In this document: piece by piece, positions 10,291-20,200 of the stretch
Layout of the letters: the number at the start of each line of letters is the position of its first letter
Position numbering within the stretch: the stretch's first letter is position 1
Assembly: GCA_034189695.1 (NCBI GenBank)
Contig: JAXHUA010000141.1
Coordinates: 1-64,000, forward strand
From: JAXHUA01 sp034189695
Lineage (GTDB): Bacteria > Chloroflexota > Dehalococcoidia > E44-bin15
Length of the DNA: 64,000 nucleotides
Direction: 5' to 3'
Position numbers and translations under genes: made by a program
The notes under the pieces: generated by a model
The model's database searches: none
What the model was told of the DNA's origin: nothing
Seen by the model: only the letters and a program-made list of their open reading frames with translations

Positions 10291-13200
10291 ATGTTTGAAC
10301 CGGTATCCAGCAAGGCAAGCTTCCCGGAACTCGAGAAGCGCATCATCGAGCTCTGGAAGGAGAGGCGCATCTTCGAGAGGAGCGTTGAAGAGCGCCGGGC
10401 GGGGCCTCTGTTCGTGCTCTACGAAGGGCCGCCCACGGCCAACGCCAGCCCGGGCGTGCACCACGTATTGTCGCGTGTCTTCAAGGACGCGATACCCCGC
10501 TACAAGACCATGAAAGGCTACTGCTGCCCGCGCAAGGCCGGCTGGGACACGCACGGGCTGCCGGTGGAGCTTGAAATCGAGAGGGAACTGGGCCTGTCGA
10601 GCAAGGCCGAGATCGAGGCCTACGGCGTTGCCAGGTTCAATGCCAGGTGCCGCGACAGCGTATTCCGCTATGTCAGGGAGTGGGATGACCTGACCGAGCG
10701 CATCGCCTTCTGGGTGGATATGGAGCACCCGTACATAACGCTCCACAACGAGTACATCGAGTCCTGCTGGTGGATTGTGAAACAGCTATGGGACAGCGGC
10801 CTCATGTACCAGGGGTATCGCGTGACGCCGCACTGCCCCCGCTGCGGCACATCGCTCTCATCCCACGAAGTGGCCCTGGGGTACGATGAAGCCGACGACC
10901 CGTCGGTGTACATCAAGTTCAGGGTCGACCCGGCGTCAATACCCGACACACCGCTCGATTCGCTTCTCCAAGCTGCCGGCCCGGGCCTCAAGCCGGTCTA
11001 CCTGCTGGCGTGGACGACGACTCCGTGGACGCTGCCGGGCAACACCGCCCTGGCAGTCGCCCCGGATGCCGACTACTCCGTGATGGAGGGAGAGAACGAC
11101 TATCTCATCATGGCTTCGGCGCTCGTCAGCCTGGTGGGGCTCGAAGACTACCGCGAGGCAGGCAGGGTTGCCGGGGAAGCGATCGCGGGCACGCTGACGT
11201 ATGAACCGCTGTACAACCCTCATACCTTCGACATAGAGCGCAAGCGTTTCCGGGACGACCACTTGACGGTGGAGGACCCGGACGACCGGTTGCGGTACAG
11301 GGTCATTGACGCCGGCTTCGTCTCGATGGAGGACGGCACCGGCATCGTCCACGTTGCGCCCTCCTTCGGCGATGTGGACTACGAAGCCGGTCAGGACAGG
11401 GGCCTTGACTTCGTGAGGGACTACGTGGACCTCCAGGGCATGGTGCGTGGTACCTACCCCTTCGCCGGCAGGTTCGTGAAGGAGGCCGACCCGCTGATCC
11501 TGGAAGACCTGAAGTCGCGCGGGCTGCTGTACCGCAGCGAGACCGTCCGCCACACCTACCCGTTCTGCTGGCGCTGCCGGACGCCGCTGCTCTACTACGC
11601 CAAGCCGTCGTGGTACATCCGTACCACGGCCCGGAAGGACCGCCTCATCTCGGGCAACGACGAGATCAACTGGTACCCGGAGCACATCAAGCGCGGACGC
11701 TTCGGTGACTGGCTGGAGAACAACGTGGACTGGGCGGTCTCCCGCGAGCGATACTGGGGAACGCCTCTGCCCATCTGGCGCTGCGACGGCTGTGGCAGGG
11801 AGGAATGCGTCGGGAGCGTGGCGGAGCTGAAAGCCAAGCCAGGGTTCCGCGGTCTCGAGGAGCCCCTCGACCTCCACCGGCCCTTCGTGGACGCGGTGTC
11901 ATTCGAATGCAACGAGTGCCACGGCCGGATGCAGCGATTGCCCGACGTCCTCGACGCCTGGTTCGATTCTGGAGCGATGCCGGTGTGCCAGTGGCACTAT
12001 CCCTTCGAGAACGCCGACACGTTCAAACGCTTCTTCCCCGCCGACTACATCTGCGAGGCAGTCGACCAGACGAGAGGCTGGTTCTACACCCTGCACGCGC
12101 TGTCCACCCTCCTCTTCGACCAGCCCTGCTTCAGGAACGTCATCTGCCTGGGGCACATCCTCGACGCCCAGGGCGAGAAGATGAGCAAGTCGAAGGGCAA
12201 CGTGGTGGACCCGTGGTCGGTGATAGACAAGCACGGGGCCGACGCCCTGAGGTGGTATCTGGTGACCTCCTCACCGGCGGGCAGCGTGCGCCGCTTCTCG
12301 GCCCAGCTCGTCGGCGAAGGACTGAAGAGGTTCATCCTCACCCTGTGGAACGTGTACTCGTTCTTCGTCACCTACGCCAACATCGACAGCTTCGACCCGC
12401 GTGCGGCGACCGGTGCCGCGTGCGACGCAGAGCTGGACCGCTGGATACTGTCCGAGCTGAACCAGGTCGTCGACAGGGTGACGAGGGCGCTCGAAGGGTA
12501 CGACCCGACCGATGCCGGACGGGCCGTTCAGGACCTCGTAGAGGACCTGTCGAACTGGTACGTGAGAAGGAGCCGCAGGCGCTTCTGGAAGAGCGAGAAC
12601 GACGCCGACAAACTGGCGGCGTACGCCACGCTGTACCACTGCCTGGTGACGGTGGCCAAGCTGCTCGCCCCGCTGACCCCGTTCCTGGCCGAGGAGCTGT
12701 ACCAGAACCTGGTCCGCTCCGTCTACCCCGATGAACCCGAGAGCGTGCACCTGGCCACCTTCCCCGAGGCTGACCTCTCCCGGGTCGACGAGCAACTGAC
12801 CGGGGATACTCACCTGGCGATGAAGGTATCCAGCCTGGGCAGGTCGGCAAGGAGCAAGGCCGGCATCAAGGTGCGCCAGCCGCTGGCGAGGGTGGTCGTC
12901 GGGGCGAGGCCAAAGGGCGAGCGCGAAGGGCTGGCGAGGGTGAGAGCCCAGGTGCTGGAGGAGCTCAACGTCAAGGAGATGGAGTTCGCCGACTCCCTCG
13001 ACTCGCCCGACCTGGTAAGTGCCGAGGACGGGGGTTTCGCTGTCGCCATCGACACGCACCTCACGCCCGAGCTGGCGGACGAGGGGCTGGCCCGCGAGAT
13101 CGTCCACCGCCTTCAGACGATGCGCAAGCAGGCCGGCTTCGACATCGCCGACTACATTGTGACCTATTTCGAGGGAGGCGAAGCGCTCCGCCGCGTGGTG

Positions 13201-13338
13201 AGCGGGTTCGCCGACTATATCAAGCAGGAGACGCTGTCGCGCGATCTCGCCCAGAGCATACCCCCGGACGCCTACCGGGAGACGCACCGGCTAGCTGGCG
13301 AGGAAATGGTGTTCGGGGTGAAGAAGCTCCCTCTCTAA
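10291..13338 (+). CDS. ileS: Isoleucyl-tRNA synthetase
   Basis: Class I synthetase that charges tRNA-Ile and edits misactivated valine. The protein has about 1,015 residues. The HIGH-type motif is SPGVHHV (about 53-59) following YEGPPTAN, the CP1 editing domain follows, and KMSKS is at about 630-634. The C-terminal anticodon-binding and zinc-less extension resembles the eukaryote-like IleRS clade found in many environmental bacteria. The ATG at 10291 matches the family opening MFEPVSSKASFPELEKRI; in-frame ATGs at 10234 and 10270 are possible. It is preceded by a T-box. The stop codon overlaps that of the convergent protease gene by three bases. Confidence 0.96.
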   Translation: MFEPVSSKASFPELEKRIIELWKERRIFERSVEERRAGPLFVLYEGPPTANASPGVHHVLSRVFKDAIPRYKTMKGYCCPRKAGWDTHGLPVELEIERELGLSSKAEIEAYGVARFNARCRDSVFRYVREWDDLTERIAFWVDMEHPYITLHNEYIESCWWIVKQLWDSGLMYQGYRVTPHCPRCGTSLSSHEVALGYDEADDPSVYIKFRVDPASIPDTPLDSLLQAAGPGLKPVYLLAWTTTPWTLPGNTALAVAPDADYSVMEGENDYLIMASALVSLVGLEDYREAGRVAGEAIAGTLTYEPLYNPHTFDIERKRFRDDHLTVEDPDDRLRYRVIDAGFVSMEDGTGIVHVAPSFGDVDYEAGQDRGLDFVRDYVDLQGMVRGTYPFAGRFVKEADPLILEDLKSRGLLYRSETVRHTYPFCWRCRTPLLYYAKPSWYIRTTARKDRLISGNDEINWYPEHIKRGRFGDWLENNVDWAVSRERYWGTPLPIWRCDGCGREECVGSVAELKAKPGFRGLEEPLDLHRPFVDAVSFECNECHGRMQRLPDVLDAWFDSGAMPVCQWHYPFENADTFKRFFPADYICEAVDQTRGWFYTLHALSTLLFDQPCFRNVICLGHILDAQGEKMSKSKGNVVDPWSVIDKHGADALRWYLVTSSPAGSVRRFSAQLVGEGLKRFILTLWNVYSFFVTYANIDSFDPRAATGAACDAELDRWILSELNQVVDRVTRALEGYDPTDAGRAVQDLVEDLSNWYVRRSRRRFWKSENDADKLAAYATLYHCLVTVAKLLAPLTPFLAEELYQNLVRSVYPDEPESVHLATFPEADLSRVDEQLTGDTHLAMKVSSLGRSARSKAGIKVRQPLARVVVGARPKGEREGLARVRAQVLEELNVKEMEFADSLDSPDLVSAEDGGFAVAIDTHLTPELADEGLAREIVHRLQTMRKQAGFDIADYIVTYFEGGEALRRVVSGFADYIKQETLSRDLAQSIPPDAYRETHRLAGEEMVFGVKKLPL

Positions 13339-14408
13339 CCCTGTGCCCTCTCTACCAGGGTTGCAGTCGTAGTGCGCCGACTGCTGCCGCGATAGTAGGT
13401 AATGGATACCCTGTCCCCTATCTCGTGGGCCCGAATGGCCAGCACCGCGTCATCCGCTGTCGCCACCGCCTCGTCGCCTATGGCCACGATAACATCGCCC
13501 ACCCTGAGCCCGGAGCGGTCGGCCGGGCTTCCGCTCGCCAGAGTGCTCACCAGTGCCCCTTCGTCGACCGCCAGACTGTAGTTGCGGGCGATGGTGGGGG
13601 TCACCGTGACCATTGAGACGCCGAGGTAGGGGCGCGTGACGTAGCCTCTGGCTATCAGTTCCTCGGTCACGCCCCTGGCGGTGTTCGAGCTGACGGCGAA
13701 GCCAACGCCGGAGACCTCGACGGCGGCTATCTTGGCGGTATTGATGCCCACCACCTCGCCTTTGAGGTTGACCAGCGGTCCGCCGCTGTTCCCGGGATTG
13801 ATGGCGGCATCGGTCTGCACCAGGTCGTAGAGCGTCACGCCGGTGCTCTCCTGCAAGATGCGGCCCACGGCGCTCACCACGCCCACGGTAACCGTGGGCC
13901 CGCCGGGCAGGCCGAGGGCGTTGCCGATGGCGATTACCCACTCGCCAACCCCGAGGCTGGCCGAATCGCCGAAGCTCACCACCGGCAAGTCCTGGCCCTC
14001 GATCTTGATCACCGCCAGGTCGCTGAGCGGGTCAGCCCCGACGAGAGAGGCGTCGAAGCTGCGCCCATCCGGGAGGGTCACCGATATGGTCTCGGCCCCA
14101 CGGACGACGTGGTTGTTGGTGACTATGTACCCCGCCTCGTCGATGATGAACCCGGAGCCAGCCGCCTCCTGGGGAACCGGCTGGAGGAAGATATTGTACC
14201 CAACCTTGCCGACAACAACCGAGGCCACTGCCGGCTTCACCGCCTCCACAACCTCGGTTATCGAGGGCAACGCTGTGTACGAAGTTGTGGAGGCGGTCAG
14301 CGTGGCTGTCGGTGTGGGCGTCGGGGTGCTGGTGGTGGTACCGGTGCACCCAGCAAGCAGACCCAGTGCCAGAATCAAGACCGCAAGGATCACCCTCATC
14401 CTGGTCAT
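13335..14408 (-). CDS. htrA: HtrA/DegP-like serine protease lipoprotein
   Basis: Exported trypsin-like protease of 357 residues. The signal peptide ends in LLAGC (lipid-modified Cys21), followed by a Thr/Pro linker. The protease domain carries the complete catalytic triad: H100 in TNNHVV, D130 in LSDLAVI and S208 in NPGNSGGPL. One C-terminal PDZ domain (about 262-350, with GSPADRSGLRVGDVI) would recognise misfolded substrates. It probably sits on the outer face of the membrane and degrades damaged exported proteins. GGAGGA precedes the ATG by four bases. It is convergent with ileS. Confidence 0.95.
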   Translation of the reverse strand: MTRMRVILAVLILALGLLAGCTGTTTSTPTPTPTATLTASTTSYTALPSITEVVEAVKPAVASVVVGKVGYNIFLQPVPQEAAGSGFIIDEAGYIVTNNHVVRGAETISVTLPDGRSFDASLVGADPLSDLAVIKIEGQDLPVVSFGDSASLGVGEWVIAIGNALGLPGGPTVTVGVVSAVGRILQESTGVTLYDLVQTDAAINPGNSGGPLVNLKGEVVGINTAKIAAVEVSGVGFAVSSNTARGVTEELIARGYVTRPYLGVSMVTVTPTIARNYSLAVDEGALVSTLASGSPADRSGLRVGDVIVAIGDEAVATADDAVLAIRAHEIGDRVSITYYRGSSRRTTTATLVERAQG

Positions 14409-14425
14409 GACTTCCTCCGGCCCAT

Positions 14426-14456
14426 AGTATACTATCGGCCGTAAAGGGTCTGTAAA
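14426..14456 (-). promoter_or_regulatory. Probable htrA promoter
   Basis: On the minus strand TATACT (14426-14431) lies 18-19 bp downstream of TTACAG/TTTACA at about 14450-14456. The -10 is good and the -35 weak; it sits between the trpB2 stop codon and the protease start. Confidence 0.5.
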
Positions 14457-14475
14457 CCCGCCGGTCTACCGTCGC

Positions 14476-15843
14476 CTAGGCACCAGGTACTTTCGGCAAC
14501 TGTTCGAGCGCTTGCCTGACCTTCTCCTCAGGATAGGCGAAGTCCACAAGCTTGCCCGACAGGTAAGCATCATAGGCTGCGAGATCCAGATAGCCATGCC
14601 CGCTGTGGGCAATCAGGATGGTTTTTGCCTCGCCTGACTCCTTGCAGCGGAGTGCCTCATCGATACCTGCTCTGATGTTATGGCACGGCTCAGGGGCGCT
14701 GATGATGCCCTCGCTTCGGGCGAACTGTATCCCCGCGTCGAAGGTGCCTACCTGATGCTCGGCGCGCGCCTCGACCAGGCCCAGGTTGTGAAGGTGGCAG
14801 ATGATGGGCGCCATCCCGTGGTAGCGCAGCCCACCGGCGTGAATCGGGGACGGAATGAAGGAATGCCCCAGGGTGTACATCTTCAGAAGCGGGGTCAGAC
14901 CGGCTACGTCGCCGAAGTCATAGGCATAGGGCCCTTTGGTCAGGCTGGGTGCGGCCGTAGGCTCGACACAGATGATGCGGAGGTCTGGCTTCGCCCCGCT
15001 GATCTTGTCTCTAATCCACGGCAGGAATTGCCCGCCGAAGTTCGACCCGCCGCCGATGTTGCCCACGATGATGTCGGGGTAAGCATCGGCCATCTCCATT
15101 TGCTTCCTGGTCTCCTCACCTATAATGGTCTGATGAAGCAGGACATGGTTGAGGACGCTCCCCAGCGAGTACTTGGTATCCTCGCGGCTGGCGGCATCCT
15201 CCACTGCCTCACTGATAGCCATGCCCAGGCTCCCAGTGCAGTCGGGGTCTTCCTTGAGGATACGGCGGCCAACTTCAGTATCCTCGCTGGGGCTGGCCAC
15301 ACACTTGGCTCCCCAGGCCTCCATCAAGATGCGGCGATACGGCTTCTGGTTGAAGCTGATCTTGACCATGTAGACCTTGATCTCAATGCCGAACATGGCG
15401 CCAGCCATGCTCAGGGCGCTTCCCCATTGCCCGGCACCGGTCTCGGTGGAGATCCGCTTGACGCCCTCCTTCTTGTTGTAGTAGCACTGCGCGACAGCGG
15501 TGTTGGGCTTGTGACTGCCCGCCTGGCTCGTTCCTTCGTACTTGTAGAAGATCTTCGCCGGCGTGTCCAAAGCCTTCTCAAGCCGGTGCGCTCGATGCAG
15601 GCCCGTTGGTCTCCAGGTGCGGTAGATCTCCTGCACCTCCTCAGGGATTTCAATCCAGCGCTCCTGACTCATCTCCTGCTTGATGAGCTCCATGGGAAAA
15701 AGCGGCGCCAGGTCATCGGGCCCCAAGGGCTTACCTGTACCAGGATGGAGCGGCGGCGGCAGCGGCTCCGGCAGGTCAGGCTGGATGTTGTACCAATGAG
15801 TCGGCATGTCCTTCTGGTCTAGAAAGTACATTCCCTTCTCCAC
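14476..15843 (-). CDS. trpB: Tryptophan synthase beta chain, TrpB2 type
   Basis: PLP enzyme that joins indole and serine to tryptophan. The 455-residue length and the long N-terminal extension ([21 protein letters not shown]) place it in the TrpB2 subfamily, which often works without TrpA. The PLP lysine is K112 in GSHKPNTA, and the phosphate-binding glycine loop is GNIGGGSNF. It starts at a GTG with AAGGAGG five bases upstream; an ATG four codons later is an alternative. No other trp gene is nearby. A T-box upstream shows that it is expressed in response to uncharged tRNA-Trp, as expected for tryptophan supply or indole salvage. Confidence 0.94.
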   Translation of the reverse strand: MEKGMYFLDQKDMPTHWYNIQPDLPEPLPPPLHPGTGKPLGPDDLAPLFPMELIKQEMSQERWIEIPEEVQEIYRTWRPTGLHRAHRLEKALDTPAKIFYKYEGTSQAGSHKPNTAVAQCYYNKKEGVKRISTETGAGQWGSALSMAGAMFGIEIKVYMVKISFNQKPYRRILMEAWGAKCVASPSEDTEVGRRILKEDPDCTGSLGMAISEAVEDAASREDTKYSLGSVLNHVLLHQTIIGEETRKQMEMADAYPDIIVGNIGGGSNFGGQFLPWIRDKISGAKPDLRIICVEPTAAPSLTKGPYAYDFGDVAGLTPLLKMYTLGHSFIPSPIHAGGLRYHGMAPIICHLHNLGLVEARAEHQVGTFDAGIQFARSEGIISAPEPCHNIRAGIDEALRCKESGEAKTILIAHSGHGYLDLAAYDAYLSGKLVDFAYPEEKVRQALEQLPKVPGA

Positions 15844-15983
15844 TTCTACCTCCTTTTTCTGTTTCTTCGACGATCCCCTGCGGTTCCTCTAAAGGCTGCT
15901 CGTTCTCTCATCCCCCCCTTATCTTCCAGACTGGTGGCTGCGACACACTACAGCCTCCCCTCGGCTCTCCGCCTCTTGGGCCG

Positions 15984-16357
15984 AAAGAAAACCCCGCCCC
16001 CATGAAGGGGCGGGGTTCATTTCCGCGGTGCCACCCTTCTTGACCCTCTCCCATATGCCGGAGGAAGGGAAAAGGCCATCTCATCAATCAGCTACAAAGG
16101 CAAAATCCTCTCTTTGCCCAACTATAGCCTGGACTCTGATAACGGTGTCCCTCCGTCAAAGCCTACTCCCCCAACAGGGTTTCGGTTCACAGCTCCCAAG
16201 CCCATTCACCCTCTGCGCTGGCATCGGCTCACACCTAACCCGACTCTCTGAGCCTCGCTGAAGGGCTACTACTCCTGTTCATAGCCTTTGGTTATTCCTG
16301 TTCACCGCCGCACCTGGGTCCTGCCCCAGCCTGCGCGGCTATGTTAATGAGCAAGTC
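15984..16357 (-). promoter_or_regulatory. T-box riboswitch for tryptophan ahead of trpB2
   Basis: On the minus strand a leader of about 370 bases ends in a T-box, AAGGGTGGCACCGCG (16024-16038), and a strong terminator whose 11-bp stem pairs 15990-16000 with 16007-16017 and is followed by TTTCTTTC. A stem I-like region with AGAGAG and GGTGTGAGCC is present near 16230-16260, and TGG (16202-16204, in GTGAATGGGCTT) is a fitting specifier for tRNA-Trp. The match to trpB2 makes the assignment coherent. Confidence 0.93.
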
Positions 16358-16363
16358 GCTCGG

Positions 16364-16392
16364 ATTCTACCACAGCCCCACAGCCCCGTCAA
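16364..16392 (-). promoter_or_regulatory. trpB2 T-box promoter
   Basis: TTGACG (16387-16392), a 17-bp spacer and TAGAAT (16364-16369) on the minus strand, starting the T-box RNA near 16357. The element lies between the stop of the neighbouring lipoprotein gene and the leader. Confidence 0.75.
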
Positions 16393-16445
16393 TACCTGTA
16401 GTCCGACTGAGCCCTGTGACCCGCGAACGAGAGGCGGACTGTGTG

Positions 16446-17216
16446 CTACTCGGCGACGGAGTAGGAAGTCAGCTCGAAGACATCCGCCTCGTCCCAGTAG
16501 ATGTCCTCGACCTTCTTCACCACGCCCTTGACGTCCGCAGAGAACCACTCCTCCAGTATGACGTCGCCGCCGCTGTAGGAGGTGACGATCTTGACACAAC
16601 TGAAGGTCCCTGCCGCCACAGTGACGTCCTCCATGCCCTCAACCATGACCTCTATGTCGCCGCCCGCACTCAGCAGGCCACCGACATCGATATCCAGATT
16701 GCCAGTCCACTCGGCACCCTCGGTGAGAGGCCATTTCGCAGCAGCGTGCTCATACGTGCCTTCCAGCACAACCACGAGGTCCATTCCCATGGCGGTGATC
16801 CCGGTCTCCATCCCCACCATGTCCAGGTCGGCATCGACCATCCTGGTCTGCGCCCCCTTCCACTCCGCGTCCAGGGCCATGCCGGACAGGCGCTCCTTGC
16901 GCATGATGTTGCTGAAGCTCACCTCCGTGGTGAAGCCATCTGCACTGGCATCCGTCACCGTCTCGGTGAACTCCGTTGTCTCGCCCTTGTAGGTCACGTC
17001 ATAGACCCATTGATCGCCGACAGTCAGCGTCGGTGCCTCACCACCGGCGGCTGGCTCGGTCGGTGTCGCCTCCTCGGTGGGTGTGGCCTCTTCGGTGGCC
17101 GTGGGGGTAGGCGTGGGCTCCTCATCCCCAGCCGGACAGCACCCGATCGCGCCGCCCACGAGCAGACTGACCACCACTAGGACTACAATCCCCAATAAGA
17201 GCTTTCTGCAGGCCAT
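16446..17216 (-). CDS. Hypothetical exported lipoprotein
   Basis: A 256-residue protein with a lipoprotein signal peptide (GAIGC, lipid-modified Cys26), a Thr/Pro/Glu linker (TPTPTATEEATPTEEATPTE) and a soluble domain of about 200 residues beginning VGDQWVYDVTYKG. That opening, together with WPLTEGAEWTGN and VAAGTFSCVKI, resembles families of unknown extracellular proteins with beta-sandwich repeats, such as DUF3108-like. No catalytic residues are evident. It has its own promoter directly beyond the end of mfd and is not part of an obvious operon. Confidence 0.75.
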   Translation of the reverse strand: MACRKLLLGIVVLVVVSLLVGGAIGCCPAGDEEPTPTPTATEEATPTEEATPTEPAAGGEAPTLTVGDQWVYDVTYKGETTEFTETVTDASADGFTTEVSFSNIMRKERLSGMALDAEWKGAQTRMVDADLDMVGMETGITAMGMDLVVVLEGTYEHAAAKWPLTEGAEWTGNLDIDVGGLLSAGGDIEVMVEGMEDVTVAAGTFSCVKIVTSYSGGDVILEEWFSADVKGVVKKVEDIYWDEADVFELTSYSVAE

Positions 17217-17244
17217 TGTCCCCCCTTTCGCTAGTTTTGAGCCA

Positions 17245-17273
17245 TGTTAACCAAGTTTCTCCTCCTTTGTCAA
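17245..17273 (-). promoter_or_regulatory. Promoter of the exported lipoprotein gene
   Basis: TTGACA (17268-17273), a 17-bp spacer and TTAACA (17245-17250) on the minus strand. The element begins seven bases after the mfd stop codon, so the lipoprotein is expressed independently. Confidence 0.65.
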
Positions 17274-17279
17274 GGCATT

Positions 17280-20200
17280 TCACCCTTGAGACGAAGGAGA
17301 TTCGAGCCTCGCGAGGACAGCTTCAAGCGTACTGCGCCACGTGGCGCCGAGACGCTTGAGGCTGAGGCGAAGCTGTGTCGTGCCCACCTTGATACCAGCG
17401 GTCTCCGGCACGAGTCCCTTCCCGATTCTGCCGCCGTCCGCCATCCGAACGACGATGTGGCCGTCCTCAGTGCCGACTGACTCGACTCCCGCTGCGGCAG
17501 CCAGCGCCTTGATCCTGACCGCATACAGCAGGTTCCTCACCTGGGGCGGCAACGGTCCGAACCTGTCCGCAAGCTCGCCGGCCATTTCATCCACCGCAGG
17601 AGACACACATTCCACCAGCCTCTGATAGACGGATATGCGCACGTCCAGGTCGGATATGTATGCCGCGGGGACATAGGCACGCAGCGGCAGGTCAATCGTC
17701 GGCGACAGCGATTCGGCCGGCTTCTTCACGACGCCGGTCTTCACCTCCTCCACAGCCTCCTGGAGAAGGCGGCCGTAGAGGTCGAAACCCACCGCGCCGA
17801 TGTGCCCGCTCTGCTCCGCCCCCAGGATGTTGCCCGCCCCGCGTATCTCCAGATCCCTCATCGCGATGTGGAACCCGGCGCCCAGCTCGGTGGCGAGGAA
17901 GATGGTCTCCAGCCGTCTCCTGGCCTGCGGCGTGAGCCGCTTGCCTCTCTGATACAGGAAGTAGGCATACGCCCTGTTGGCGCTTCTCCCGACCCGCCCC
18001 CTCAACTGATAGAGCTGGGCCAGCCCGAGCCTGTCAGCATCATTCACCATGAGCGTGTTCACATTCGGTATGTCCAGGCCCGATTCGATGATGGTAGTGG
18101 ACAACAGAATGTCGACCTTTCCCTGCGAGAACTTGAGCATTACTGATTCAAGCTGCTCCTCCGGCATCTGTCCATGGGCAATGGCGATCTCTGCCTCCGG
18201 CACGAGCTCGGCGACCTGAGAGGCAACACGGCCAATGCTGTGCACTCGATTGTGTACGAAGAAGACCTGCCCGCCCCGGTCCAGCTCGCGCAGAATCGCC
18301 TCCCTGATCAGGCGTTCGCTGTATTCGGCAACGTACGTCTTGATCGGCAGGCGCTCCTCCGGCGGGGTCTCCATCGTGCTCAGATCGCGCACGCCCGAAA
18401 GAGCCATGTGCAGAGTGCGGGGGATGGGGGTCGCCGTAAGGGTGAGCACATCCACCTCGGTCCGTATCTGCTTCAGATGCTCCTTGTGGGCCACCCCGAA
18501 CCTCTGCTCCTCATCGACGATAACGAGCCCCAGGTTCTTGAAGCCGACGTCCTTTTGCAGCAGGCGGTGCGTGCCGATGACGATATCCGTTGTCCCCCGC
18601 TTGAGGCTCTCGATGACCTGGCGTTGCTCCGAATCGGAGCGGAAACGGCTCAGAACGTCCACGTTCACCGGGAATGCGCTGAGGCGCTCGTTGAAGGTCT
18701 GGAAGTGCTGCTGCGCCAGCACTGTGGTCGGCACCAGAATGGCCACCTGAACGCCATCCATTACGGCTTTGAATGCCGCCCTCACCGCCAGCTCCGTCTT
18801 GCCGTAGCCGACATCGCCGCACACCAGCCTGTCCATCGGCTTTGGCCTCTCCATATCGCCCTTGATATCCAGTGTGGCCTTGACCTGGTCCGGCGTCTCC
18901 ACGTGGGGGAATGCCGCCTCGAGCTCCTCCTGCCACGTGGTGTCCGGCGAGAAGGCGAAGCCCGCAAGTACCTCTCTGGCGGCGTAGAGAGAGAGCAATT
19001 CCTTCACCATCTCCCTGGCCGACTGCTTCACGCGCTGCTTCGCCCTGGCCCACTCCTGAGTGCCCAGCCGGCTGAGGGCCGGCGGCCCGGCGCCCCCTCC
19101 CACATAGCGCCTCACGCGGTCCACCTGGTCCGTTGGCACGTAGAGTCTGTCGCCGGCGGCGTATTCCAGGACCAGGTACTCTCTTTCCGCCTCGCCGGCG
19201 GTCCTCGTTCTCACGCCGGCGAACCTGCCGATCCCGTGTTCGATGTGCACCACGTAGTCTCCCACGGTCAACCCGGACAGGAATCCCGCCTTCTGCACTG
19301 CGTGGCGCCTGACGCGGCGCCTTCTCTTCATGAACCCGAAGAGCTCGGCGTCGGTAAAGAGCGCCGTCGAGTCCAGAACCCACCCCCGGTCCAGAGACCC
19401 CTCGACAAGCGAGACCGACCCGGCGGGGGGCAGTCCCTCCAGCCCGGGCGATGGCGGGGCGATGACGTCTGTCTCCTCCAGTAGCTCAGAGAGCCTCCTC
19501 GCCTGACGGGACACGATGATGACGCGTCGCCTTCTCTTGAGCATGTCATCGATATCATCGAGGAAGGCCCGGAGCTGTCCGCCGTAGGCGGGCGCCGGTC
19601 GGAATCCAACCAAGGGCTCGTCAGGCTCTTCCTGCCAGGGAAGGAGCGAGAGACGCCGTCTCGTCTTCTCGACGAGCTGCCGAAGCTCAGGCCATTCCAG
19701 ATATGGGACCGGGAAGCCGTCGGGCAGCTCGCCCCGCCGGACCTGCTCGCGCCGTATCTCCTCGGCCTGGGCACTCATCTCACCCAGAGCCTGTTCGATC
19801 TCGCCCGGCCGGTCGAGGACGACCAGGCTCTCCTCTGGCAGGTAGTGGAGCACACTGCCGCCGTCGAACAGCGGGACGTAGAACTCGGCCTCCTCCACGT
19901 GCTCGCCGTTGAGCAGCGCCTCGATGTCACGCTCAAATCTCGACCGCGTTTCAGCGCTGCACCCTGACAGGTCAAGACGGTCGAGCACTTCTGCTGCACG
20001 CGGGCCGGCGTTGGCGAGGACGAGCTCTCTTGGCGGGACTATCACGACCGAGTCCACCAGCATCACCGAACGCTGGCTCGCCGGGTCAAACAGGCGAATG
20101 CTCTCAACGTCGTTGCCGAGAAGCTCAATCCGTGACGGCAACTCGCTGGCCGGGGGATAGACATCGATGATGCCACCCCGCCGGCTGAAGCTCCCCGGCA

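Noticed and set aside
18174..19484. A 436-residue plus-strand frame inside mfd
   Set aside because: It is antisense to the helicase core of Mfd, whose motifs are intact; its own sequence is His/Leu-rich without domain signals.
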